Shown in pieces: positions 7,075 through 14,234 of a DNA stretch of 40,230 bases. The stretch is from an uncultured Lachnospiraceae bacterium (GTDB lineage: Bacteria; Bacillota; Clostridia; Lachnospirales; Lachnospiraceae): NCBI GenBank assembly GCA_945868305.1, contig CAMBKU010000020.1, positions 1-40,230 of the forward strand. Reading direction: 5' to 3'. The translations under genes were made by a program, and so were the position numbers. The first letter of the stretch is position 1. Each line of letters starts with the position of its first letter. The notes below the pieces were generated by a model, which was given only the letters and a program-made list of their open reading frames with translations, was not told the origin of the DNA and did no database searches.

Positions 7075-8610
7075 TTACTGTGCATTCACATAATCTACAA
7101 ATTTCTGAAATCCCTCTCTGCCTTCTTTCGTACACTTATATACTCCGGCATCCTTTAACACTTCGTTAAAGACCAGCCCAATCTCATCACGAAGAATTCC
7201 AGTAATGTTGTCTTTATTTACCTCTTTGTATTTCGGCAGAAATTCCTCTACCCAGTCGGCATGTTTTGCAAGTGTCTCATCCGAACGAAGATCTTTCTTT
7301 TCCAGGATTGCCGTTTCCAATGCCGTCATTTCATCCTTCAAACGTGCCGGAAGCACTGCAAGCCCCATAACTTCAATCAAACCGATATTTTCTTTTTTGA
7401 TATGATGCAGCTTTGCATGAGGATGATAAACGCCAAGCGGATGCTCCTCTGTCGTGATATTGTTCCGAAGCACCAGATCCAGTTCAAATTTCCCGCCACG
7501 CTTTCTTGCAATTGGTGTAATAGTATTATGCGGTTCTCCGTCGGTCTCTGCCAAAATAAATGCATCCTCATCCGTGTAACCACGCCATGCCATAAGAATT
7601 CTGTCTGCTAACTCGATTAGTCGTCCGGTATCCTCAGATGAAATACGGATTACAGACATTGGCCATTTTACGATACCTGCTTTTACATCTTCAAAGCCCT
7701 GAAATACAACTTCTTTTTCCAACGGAGCTTTTGCCATGGCAAACTCATAATGTCCGCCCTGAAAATGATCATGACTCAAAATAGAACCACCCACAATCGG
7801 CAAATCCGCATTGGAACCGACAAAATAGTGTGGGAACTGTGTCACAAAGTCCAACAGCTTTCCAAATGTCGCCCGCTCGATTTTCATCGGTGTATGATTG
7901 GAATTAAATACGATGCAATGTTCGTTATAATATACATACGGAGAATACTGGAAAAACCAGTCACTGCCATTAATGGTTACCGGAATAATCCTGTGATTCT
8001 GTCTCGCCGGATGGTTCACTCTGCCTGCATACCCCTCATTTTCCTTGCAAAGCAGACATTTCGGATAACCACTTTGCTTTGCCAGCTTTGCCGCTGCAAT
8101 CGCTTTCGGATCCTTTTCCGGCTTGGATAAATTTATAGTAATGTCAAGTGTACCAAACTCGGTATCCGCAGTCCATTTTAAATCCTTCTTAATGCGGTAT
8201 CTGCGAATATAATTGCTGTCACAGCTCAATTTATAAAAATAATCTGTCGCTGCCTGTGCAGACTGATGATTGTATAAACCCTGAAATTTTGTCACAACTT
8301 CACTAGGCCTTGCAACCAGAAGCCCCATAATCTTTGTATCAAACAAATCGCGGTAAACGATGCTATTTTCCGTCATGATACCGTTTTTGCTGGCATAATC
8401 CATCATATCCTCTAAGATTGCCTCAAGTGCATCTTCCGCATCGGCCTGTGTCTGAATCGAGACTTTATGTACTGCTGCCACTTCCTCCGTAAGTTCATCT
8501 AACTGAAAGAGTTCCAGCAGACGGTTTATCGTATAACGCGCATCCTCCGGCGCTATCAGTCCCGTTGCAAGTGCATAATCTGTCAAATCCAATATTCTTT
8601 CCTGAATCAT
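7075..8610 (-). CDS. galT: UDP-glucose--hexose-1-phosphate uridylyltransferase (Gram-positive type)
   Basis: A 511-residue enzyme of the long Firmicute GalT type. It exchanges UMP between UDP-glucose and galactose 1-phosphate in the Leloir pathway in the cytoplasm. Visible marks are the N-terminal helical domain (LDLTDYALATGLI), CLLCKENEGYAG, RIIPVTINGSDWFFQYSPY, and SHDHFQGG with histidines H280 and H282 in the catalytic/HIT-like region. It starts 12 bases after the galK stop and the two form an operon. The operon ends at a strong terminator. galE is not adjacent, so UDP-galactose must be recycled by an epimerase encoded elsewhere. Confidence 0.96.
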   Translation of the reverse strand: MIQERILDLTDYALATGLIAPEDARYTINRLLELFQLDELTEEVAAVHKVSIQTQADAEDALEAILEDMMDYASKNGIMTENSIVYRDLFDTKIMGLLVARPSEVVTKFQGLYNHQSAQAATDYFYKLSCDSNYIRRYRIKKDLKWTADTEFGTLDITINLSKPEKDPKAIAAAKLAKQSGYPKCLLCKENEGYAGRVNHPARQNHRIIPVTINGSDWFFQYSPYVYYNEHCIVFNSNHTPMKIERATFGKLLDFVTQFPHYFVGSNADLPIVGGSILSHDHFQGGHYEFAMAKAPLEKEVVFQGFEDVKAGIVKWPMSVIRISSEDTGRLIELADRILMAWRGYTDEDAFILAETDGEPHNTITPIARKRGGKFELDLVLRNNITTEEHPLGVYHPHAKLHHIKKENIGLIEVMGLAVLPARLKDEMTALETAILEKKDLRSDETLAKHADWVEEFLPKYKEVNKDNITGILRDEIGLVFNEVLKDAGVYKCTKEGREGFQKFVDYVNAQ

Positions 8611-8622
8611 CTTTCATCCTCC

Positions 8623-9792
8623 TTATGCCAGACGGGAAGGGCCATCACCGATTTCCACCACATAAAAATCTGCTGCATAACCAATCTTTGCTTTATACGC
8701 TTCACCGACTTTTTCGATAAAGGTATCTACTGCATCATCCTTTACGATGCTGACCGTACATCCACCGAAACCGGCTCCTGTCATACGGGAACCGATTACA
8801 CCATCAATTTTCCATGCTTCTTCTACCAGCGTATCCAGTTCAATGCCTGTCACCTCATAATCATCCCTCAGAGAAATATGAGACTCATTCATCAGCTTAC
8901 CGAAGGTTGTAACATCATTATTTTTCAGTGCCTCTACTGCCTTGATGGTACGTTCGTTTTCATACACGGCATGTTTTGCGCGCTTCTGGCATACATCATC
9001 CTTAATAGAATCCTTGTACTGTTCAAACTGTTCTTCCGAGAGATCTCCCAGAGAATTGATTCCGATTACTTCTCCAATCTGAGCAAAGGCACTCTCACAT
9101 TCTGCCCGGCGCTCATTGTATTTGGAATCACCCAGTCCACGCTTTTTATTGCTGCAGGAAATCACGATTTTTGCATTTTCCAGTTTAATCGGTGCATATT
9201 CGTATTTCAAAGTTGCTGTATCAAGGAATATTGCATGCCCTGCTTTTCCCATAGCAATAGCAAACTGATCCATAATACCGCAGTTTACACCGTTAAACTT
9301 ATTTTCTGAATACTGCCCAATCAACGCCAGATCCTGGTTCGTCACATCGAAACCAAACATATCTTTTAAAATGTATCCGGTCAGTACCTCTACAGAAGCA
9401 GAAGATGAGAGACCTGATCCATTTGGGATATTTCCAAATAAAACCAAATCCAAGCCGGTATCCACCTGCATTCCTTTCTCGCCAAATGCCCAAATGACTC
9501 CCTTCGGATAATTGGTCCAGTCTGCTTCCTTTTCCGGCTTTAAATTTTCAATGGATGATTCTAACACACCTAAGTTTTCAAAATTCATAGAATAAAAGCG
9601 CAGTTTTTTGTCTGCTCTTTTCCTTGCCACGCCATAAGTTCCAATCGTAAGGGCACAAGGAAATACATGACCTCCATTATAGTCAGTATGCTCTCCAATC
9701 ATATTAACACGTCCCGGTGCGAAATAAACACGGATATCGCCTTCATCTCCAAATAATTCTTTAAATTTTGCAAGCACTGGTTCCCAAATCAT
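8623..9792 (-). CDS. galK: Galactokinase
   Basis: A 389-residue GHMP-family kinase that phosphorylates galactose with ATP. The galactokinase signature GRVNMIGEHTDYNGG lies near residues 27-41, the ATP-binding GHMP motif PNGSGLSSSASVEV near residue 130, and the C-terminal GSRMTGAGFGGCTVSIV is typical. ATG at 9792 is preceded by AGGAGG. It is first in the galK-galT unit, with its own promoter at 9897-9926 and a pair of direct repeats further upstream. It probably receives galactose released by the GH53, GH42 and GH2 enzymes encoded in the same region. Confidence 0.97.
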   Translation of the reverse strand: MIWEPVLAKFKELFGDEGDIRVYFAPGRVNMIGEHTDYNGGHVFPCALTIGTYGVARKRADKKLRFYSMNFENLGVLESSIENLKPEKEADWTNYPKGVIWAFGEKGMQVDTGLDLVLFGNIPNGSGLSSSASVEVLTGYILKDMFGFDVTNQDLALIGQYSENKFNGVNCGIMDQFAIAMGKAGHAIFLDTATLKYEYAPIKLENAKIVISCSNKKRGLGDSKYNERRAECESAFAQIGEVIGINSLGDLSEEQFEQYKDSIKDDVCQKRAKHAVYENERTIKAVEALKNNDVTTFGKLMNESHISLRDDYEVTGIELDTLVEEAWKIDGVIGSRMTGAGFGGCTVSIVKDDAVDTFIEKVGEAYKAKIGYAADFYVVEIGDGPSRLA

Positions 9793-9896
9793 AATACATC
9801 CTCCTATACATCATTTTTTTATTTTGTTTCTATCTTTTCCGCCGCAGAAATTTCAGCATTCCTTTCTGTCAGCTCGTTCTTCTTTCTTTCATTTTC

Positions 9897-9926
9897 ATTA
9901 TATAACAGAGGATTTATCCTTTTCAA
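9897..9926 (-). promoter_or_regulatory. galKT promoter
   Basis: On the minus strand, TTGAAA (9926-9921), an 18-base spacer and TATAAT (9902-9897). The long leader (about 100 bases) before galK is AT-rich and shows no terminator. Confidence 0.75.
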
Positions 9927-9942
9927 CCGCTTCTGTTTATAC

Positions 9943-9971
9943 TGCAACATAGTTTTCATATCATGCAACAT
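9943..9971 (-). repeat. 21-base-spaced direct repeats upstream of the galKT promoter
   Basis: ATGTTGCA occurs twice on the minus strand (9971-9964 and 9950-9943), exactly 21 bases apart. Weaker similarity extends both ways (AAAA before, ATA two bases after). Two helical turns between copies, just upstream of the -35, is a typical arrangement for an activator such as an AraC-family protein. The binding protein is unknown. Confidence 0.5.
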
Positions 9972-9987
9972 TTTTACATAATATTTT

Positions 9988-11097
9988 CTATTGTGGCTTG
10001 AAATCCCGGATAACTTTTAATGCCGGCAGCGCATTGCCTTCATAATCAAACAACGCCTGATTTGCCCATTCATTTCCACATGGTCCCGGATCTCCCATAT
10101 ACTTTAAGGATGCAGGTGTCGCCCATCCGCTTCCCGGCACCGGAATCCAAGCCGGTTCCCAGTAATAGAACCCTCTGCCTTTCTGATCCGCAATGCGATT
10201 GATGCGTTTCAAAAAGTCTGCCATGAAATCAGACTGCCCTTCCTTCGTCATCGGGTATTCGATGTTTTCCACCAATTCCCGTCTCGTAGCATAACCTTTC
10301 CGCTCATTATCTTCCAATTTTTCATATTGCTTGTAATCTTCCATAGTGTAGCCCATAGAAACCTCTGCAATAATCAATTCTTTCCCGTAACGCACCGCAA
10401 TATCATTCATATTATTTTCCAACATATCTAAAGTTCCATGCCAGAACGGATAATATGAAAGCCCTATTACCTGAAAATCTTCACCGCGCTTCATATAGTT
10501 ATCAAACCATTCCCGGTACAGCGCATTGTTGCCGCCATTATCCAGATGAATCATAATCGGAATATCCTTATCTACGGCACGCACACCCCGGATTCCCGCA
10601 CTGACAAAACGGGCGATACGATCATACCCCGGCACTTTTCCTTCCGGCCAGAGCAGTCCGTTAGAAAGCTCATTTCCCACCTGAACCATAGCCGGGAACA
10701 CCTGCTCCTTTTTCAAATGCTCCATAACTTCTTTGGTATACTCATACACCGCCGTTTCCAGCTGTTCTTCATCATAATCCTTCCATGCCTTCGGTTTTAT
10801 CTGCTTGCCCGGATCTGCCCAAAAATCACTGTAATGAATGTCAAACAAGACATCGAACCCTTTTTCCATCACCCGCTTCATAAGCATCACAGCCGTCGGC
10901 AGGTCATTGGTTCCTGCACCGTATGGTTCCCCTTCTTCCGAGTATGGGTCGTTCCACAGCCGTACCCGGACAGAATCAATACCATAATCTTTTAAAATAT
11001 CCAAAACGTCTTTTTCTTTTCCGCCGTCAAAAAAACGGGCACCGCATTTTTCTACTTCCAATAAAGTGGACAAATCCACTCCTTTGATAAAACGCAT
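9988..11097 (-). CDS. Intracellular arabinogalactan endo-beta-1,4-galactanase (GH53)
   Basis: A 369-residue glycoside hydrolase family 53 enzyme. It begins directly with the catalytic barrel (MRFIKGVDLSTLLEVE). The acid/base glutamate lies in VGNELSNGLLWP (E143) and the nucleophile in IIAEVSMGY (E245). Other family marks are DSVRVRLWNDP and FDIHYSDFWADPGKQ. GH53 enzymes hydrolyse beta-1,4-galactan of pectin side chains. Most are secreted, but this one has no signal peptide or anchoring domain, so it probably acts in the cytoplasm on imported galacto-oligosaccharides. ATG at 11097 follows GGGAGG. It lies downstream of the 610-residue protein and the zinc ribbon, beyond a large hairpin, and upstream of galK. 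Confidence 0.93.
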   Translation of the reverse strand: MRFIKGVDLSTLLEVEKCGARFFDGGKEKDVLDILKDYGIDSVRVRLWNDPYSEEGEPYGAGTNDLPTAVMLMKRVMEKGFDVLFDIHYSDFWADPGKQIKPKAWKDYDEEQLETAVYEYTKEVMEHLKKEQVFPAMVQVGNELSNGLLWPEGKVPGYDRIARFVSAGIRGVRAVDKDIPIMIHLDNGGNNALYREWFDNYMKRGEDFQVIGLSYYPFWHGTLDMLENNMNDIAVRYGKELIIAEVSMGYTMEDYKQYEKLEDNERKGYATRRELVENIEYPMTKEGQSDFMADFLKRINRIADQKGRGFYYWEPAWIPVPGSGWATPASLKYMGDPGPCGNEWANQALFDYEGNALPALKVIRDFKPQ

Positions 11098-11129
11098 TGT
11101 TTTTCCTCCCTGTTTCTATTCGTTATCCC

Positions 11130-11179
11130 AAAGTGTCCGCAGAAGGAAGATTCGATTGTCTTCCATCTACGGACACTTT
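11130..11179 (-). repeat. Large inverted repeat between the zinc-ribbon gene and the GH53 gene
   Basis: AAAGTGTCCG (11130-11139) pairs perfectly with CGGACACTTT (11170-11179). After one wobble position the stem continues through AGA/TCT and GGAAGA/TCTTCC to an 8-base loop, giving about 20 base pairs with a single mismatch. On the minus strand only three T follow, so it is a weak terminator at best. It may be an mRNA processing or stability element. Confidence 0.75.
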
Positions 11180-11198
11180 ATGTACAGCCTCTTACCGC

Positions 11199-11417
11199 TT
11201 AGTCAAAATCAAATTTATCGAACCGTTTATCCATTGCACGATAACGGAACCGCACCATTTCATTTTTCGCCAGAACATCTTCCTCCGTTCCGGTATACTG
11301 ACAGCGTATGCAATAATACTCTTTTTTGTCTTTATCATAAAACATATCAATGTCCAAATCACGCATAAAGCAGGACGGACACCTGTAATTTAATTTGCCT
11401 TTTCCAGATTGAGCCAT
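11199..11417 (-). CDS. Small zinc-ribbon protein of unknown function
   Basis: A 72-residue protein with two CxxC pairs: YRCPSCFMRD near residues 12-16 and YYCIRCQYTG near residues 35-39. This spacing is typical of a single zinc ribbon. The rest is charged and ends in an acidic, aromatic tail (KRFDKFDFD). I do not recognise the family. The ATG at 11417 has a perfect AAGGAGGT site 9 bases upstream, and this site lies inside the end of the upstream 610-residue gene. The two reading frames overlap by 28 bases, which implies translational coupling. It therefore probably acts with, or is made in proportion to, that protein. An RNA-polymerase or nucleic-acid role is possible but unsupported. Confidence 0.75.
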   Translation of the reverse strand: MAQSGKGKLNYRCPSCFMRDLDIDMFYDKDKKEYYCIRCQYTGTEEDVLAKNEMVRFRYRAMDKRFDKFDFD

Positions 11418-13222
11418 GTTGCAAATACCTCCTTATTTGAAAGTTTTTTCTTATAACCCAGGGTAAACATCGGAGAGAATGCATATCCCTCTTTGATATA
11501 GCCTTCTGCTTTTGCAGAAGCAGTGAGTGATACCTTCGTCTCGATTGCCGGAATAACTGCACTGACAGCATCGGCACCCTCCAAAGAAGCCTCTCTGCAT
11601 TTATATTCATAGGAAATCATTTTCTCATCTGCACCTTCGCATTTTAATGTAATACCGGTCATATCTTCCGGATACTCGGTAGTACCGTAACATGCCACCA
11701 TATACTCATTGATTTCCACATCCGCATTTGGGTCGCTCATATCAAGAATGTTTCTTTCAATCTTAATCTTTGAAGATCCTTCTTCAAAATATTCTTTCGT
11801 CTGAAGTGTTACTGTTAAATCCGCAAACTCAATTTCCACCGGATCAAGTGTCAATATCCTGGTATTTCCTTCCTGAGAAAAATGAGCCTTTGTACGGCAC
11901 AGACATAAATCCACTTCCTCGCCGTTATGCGTAAGTTTTGCACTCCGCACAGTACCTTCTCCCGCATAATGCGTGAAATAACCTGCACGGTATTTTTCCT
12001 GAATCAGGAACGGATAAGATGCATCCTGTACATGCTTGGTTCCGATACCCACTTCCCACTTCAGCTTTGCCGCATAAGGACGAAGATCAACGATTGCGCC
12101 GCCCTGATCCATGTTTACGCAGGCACGCATATACGGATCACAATACCAGAACAACTGTTTGTCGGAGCCATACAGAATGTCTCTCCACAGTGCACACTCC
12201 GGTTCTGTGTAAGACTTCTTTTCCCGATAATAATCTGCGAATTCGGACATCGTCATATCGACCAGTTTTCCTTCTTTTTTCAGTTTACCATAATATGCAC
12301 AGCCGTCTTCATAGGATTTTTTCAACAACTCGTATGGTGCTTCCCATCGTCCCATTTTATTCATCCAGCCAGGTCCTACAAACATCATGTTATAAGCATA
12401 GCCGTTGTTGTATTTCTCCAGAGAACGATATTGGTCAATCAAATTATAAAGGTACGGATACTCCCAGGTCTTGGAATCATAAATCATTCCGCGAAGTACA
12501 TTTTGTGGATGGGTTCCGAAGTTAGAACCATTTCCATCGTAGCAGGCAATCAAATCGCGGGAAAGGTGCGGGATTGCAACGATACCACTGTCCTCTGCTT
12601 CATTGGCTGCCGGTGCATGTGTGTTCTGTTTGGACGGAATCCAGGGCGCCCATGGACCTCCATCAAACAAAGTATACCAGGAGTTGTTACAAGTATGGTA
12701 AGCTTTTGGGCCTTCTTCCCAACAGGTAGCAACCGCACATTTTACCATCGGATATTTCTCCTTGATATAGTTGGTCAGCTCCGCATCCATGTAATAAGAA
12801 CCTGTCGATTCCGGATAAAATCCGAATCGGTCATAGAATTTTTCAAATACATCATTTACGATTTCCTTTTTGTCTTCCATAGAAAACATCCAGATGCAAA
12901 AATCCTTCGTCTTATATTTTTCACGAAACTCCTTGCACGGAAGTCCCAGCAAAGACAGTGCAATTTCATCACCATATTTTTCATGATCCGCTTTCGCAAG
13001 CTCCACTGCTTCATCATTGAACAGACTTGCATAGGTCATCTGGATTGTCGTCTTCAATCCGTTTTTATGCGCAATTTCCTGCTGCGTCTTAAAGATATCC
13101 AGAGACTCTGTAAGCAACGCTTTTCTTCCAATATCTTCTGTTTTTCCCTGTCCGGTCACTTTTTCCGCATATTCCGGAACCATTTCCGGGCGGTGGATGA
13201 TATTTACAACAAACTTATCCAT
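11390..13222 (-). CDS. Uncharacterised 610-residue protein in the galactan locus, possibly a novel carbohydrate-active enzyme
   Basis: I do not recognise this family with confidence. The protein is soluble, with no signal peptide or membrane segments. The N-terminal ~330 residues look like an alpha/beta barrel of the deacetylase/GH57/GH38-like sort: predicted strands such as KTTIQMTYASLF and GDEIALSLLGLP, then FGFYPESTGSYYMDAEL before a helix, and a tryptophan-rich loop (LFDGGPWAPWIPSKQ). The C-terminal ~220 residues appear beta-rich (WEVGIGTKHVQ, LDPVEIEFADLTVTL, KIKIERNI), like the beta-sandwich that follows such barrels. I chose the ATG at 13222 because AAGGAGG lies 8 bases upstream; the earlier ATG at 13243 would overlap it. 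It sits between importer genes and GH53, so a sugar-processing role is inferred. Confidence 0.7.
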   Translation of the reverse strand: MDKFVVNIIHRPEMVPEYAEKVTGQGKTEDIGRKALLTESLDIFKTQQEIAHKNGLKTTIQMTYASLFNDEAVELAKADHEKYGDEIALSLLGLPCKEFREKYKTKDFCIWMFSMEDKKEIVNDVFEKFYDRFGFYPESTGSYYMDAELTNYIKEKYPMVKCAVATCWEEGPKAYHTCNNSWYTLFDGGPWAPWIPSKQNTHAPAANEAEDSGIVAIPHLSRDLIACYDGNGSNFGTHPQNVLRGMIYDSKTWEYPYLYNLIDQYRSLEKYNNGYAYNMMFVGPGWMNKMGRWEAPYELLKKSYEDGCAYYGKLKKEGKLVDMTMSEFADYYREKKSYTEPECALWRDILYGSDKQLFWYCDPYMRACVNMDQGGAIVDLRPYAAKLKWEVGIGTKHVQDASYPFLIQEKYRAGYFTHYAGEGTVRSAKLTHNGEEVDLCLCRTKAHFSQEGNTRILTLDPVEIEFADLTVTLQTKEYFEEGSSKIKIERNILDMSDPNADVEINEYMVACYGTTEYPEDMTGITLKCEGADEKMISYEYKCREASLEGADAVSAVIPAIETKVSLTASAKAEGYIKEGYAFSPMFTLGYKKKLSNKEVFATWLNLEKAN

Positions 13223-13285
13223 CCGTATATCCTCCTTAGACATTTTTTATTATTTTCGTTTTTTTAACGCCTATCTCATGTTCAC

Positions 13286-13291
13286 ATTGTA
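13286..13291 (-). promoter_or_regulatory. Probable extended -10 promoter for the 610-residue protein gene
   Basis: Minus-strand TACAAT preceded by TGG (an extended -10) lies about 65 bases upstream of the start. No good -35 is present, which fits activator dependence together with the repeats just upstream. Confidence 0.5.
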
Positions 13292-13311
13292 CCATTTTTT
13301 ATTCTTTTATG

Positions 13312-13345
13312 ATAGCTTTTTATGCATTTTTCATAGTTTTTTATG
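13312..13345 (-). repeat. 21-base-spaced direct repeats upstream of the 610-residue protein gene
   Basis: The 13-base minus-strand units CATAAAAAACTAT (13345-13333) and CATAAAAAGCTAT (13324-13312) differ at one position and are exactly 21 bases apart. They end about 20 bases upstream of the predicted -10, where the -35 would be. The composition is A-rich, which lowers the weight of the match. Confidence 0.45.
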
Positions 13346-13385
13346 ATTCTTTTTCATTTTTATTCCGTCACAGGGTACAAAACAA

Positions 13386-14234
13386 CTACCCTTTGACAGA
13401 ACCGCCTGTAATACCCTCTACATAGAACTTCTGCATGATAACAAACAAAATGGAAATCGGAATTCCGACTAACACACCACCTGCACAGAATCTCGTAAAA
13501 TAATGAGGCAGTAAGTTCTTCTGCAACATATTGTATAGCCCGATTGCCACAGTCCAGTCTGTAGACACGCCAGAATTCAAAATAATCTTGGCAAATACAA
13601 AATCTGTCCACGGAACCAGGAAAGAACTGATAATCGTGTATACGATAATCGGCTTCGAGAGCGGAAGTACAATGGTAAAGAAAGTCCTTGCTTCCGATGC
13701 GCCTTCAATATATGCAGCTTCTCTTAACGACTTTGGAATCGTATCAAAAAATCCCTTCGCTACCAGATATCCCAGCCCGGCACTTCCGGAATAAACCAAA
13801 ATCATACCGATATGACTATTGGTCAAATTGACTGCCTTTAAAATGAAATAGATGACAATCATGGAAAGGAAAGCCGGAAAAAGCTGTAAAATAACCGCCA
13901 TATTCATCAATGCTTTTCTTCCTTTAAATCTCATACAGCTCATTGCATAACTTACCATCAGCACAAATGCCGTAGAAATAATGCAGTTGAAAACAGCAAT
14001 GATAAATGTATTCATGAACCACTTCGGAAATTGTGCCACTGTATCCGGTTCAGCCAACAGTCGGGTATAATTCCGTAAAGACCATGTCTCTGGAAAAAAA
14101 CGGCTTGTATTCATACCGTCCGTTCCACTAAAGGAAGTAACAACAAGCCAGACAATCGGAATCAGCCAAATGACTGCCAGCACTGCTAAAATGACCTGCA
14201 CTAAAATTGTATTGATTACTCTTTTCTTACCCAT
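13386..14234 (-). CDS. Sugar ABC transporter permease, MalG/GanQ-like
   Basis: A 282-residue inner-membrane permease with about six membrane segments. The EAA-type cytoplasmic loop that contacts the ATPase is visible as PKSLREAAYIEGASEARTFF, followed by IVLPLSKPIIVYTII. The family's C-terminal end (FYVEGITGGSVKG) is intact. It overlaps the upstream permease gene by one base (TAATG), with its AAGGAGGAG site inside that gene. It forms a GanSPQ-like importer with the upstream permease and lipoprotein. No ATPase is encoded nearby, so a shared MsmX-type ATPase is expected. Galacto-oligosaccharides are the probable substrate, inferred from context. Confidence 0.92.
   Translation of the reverse strand: MGKKRVINTILVQVILAVLAVIWLIPIVWLVVTSFSGTDGMNTSRFFPETWSLRNYTRLLAEPDTVAQFPKWFMNTFIIAVFNCIISTAFVLMVSYAMSCMRFKGRKALMNMAVILQLFPAFLSMIVIYFILKAVNLTNSHIGMILVYSGSAGLGYLVAKGFFDTIPKSLREAAYIEGASEARTFFTIVLPLSKPIIVYTIISSFLVPWTDFVFAKIILNSGVSTDWTVAIGLYNMLQKNLLPHYFTRFCAGGVLVGIPISILFVIMQKFYVEGITGGSVKG

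Noticed and set aside
13223-13243. Earlier in-frame ATG for the 610-residue protein
   Set aside because: It overlaps the AAGGAGG that serves the ATG at 13222.
11927-13267. Long plus-strand open frame (446 codons) across the unplaced 610-residue protein gene
   Set aside because: It has no credible ribosome binding site, is rich in Cys, His, Phe and Ile as antisense frames often are, and the minus-strand frame has a strong start site and balanced composition.
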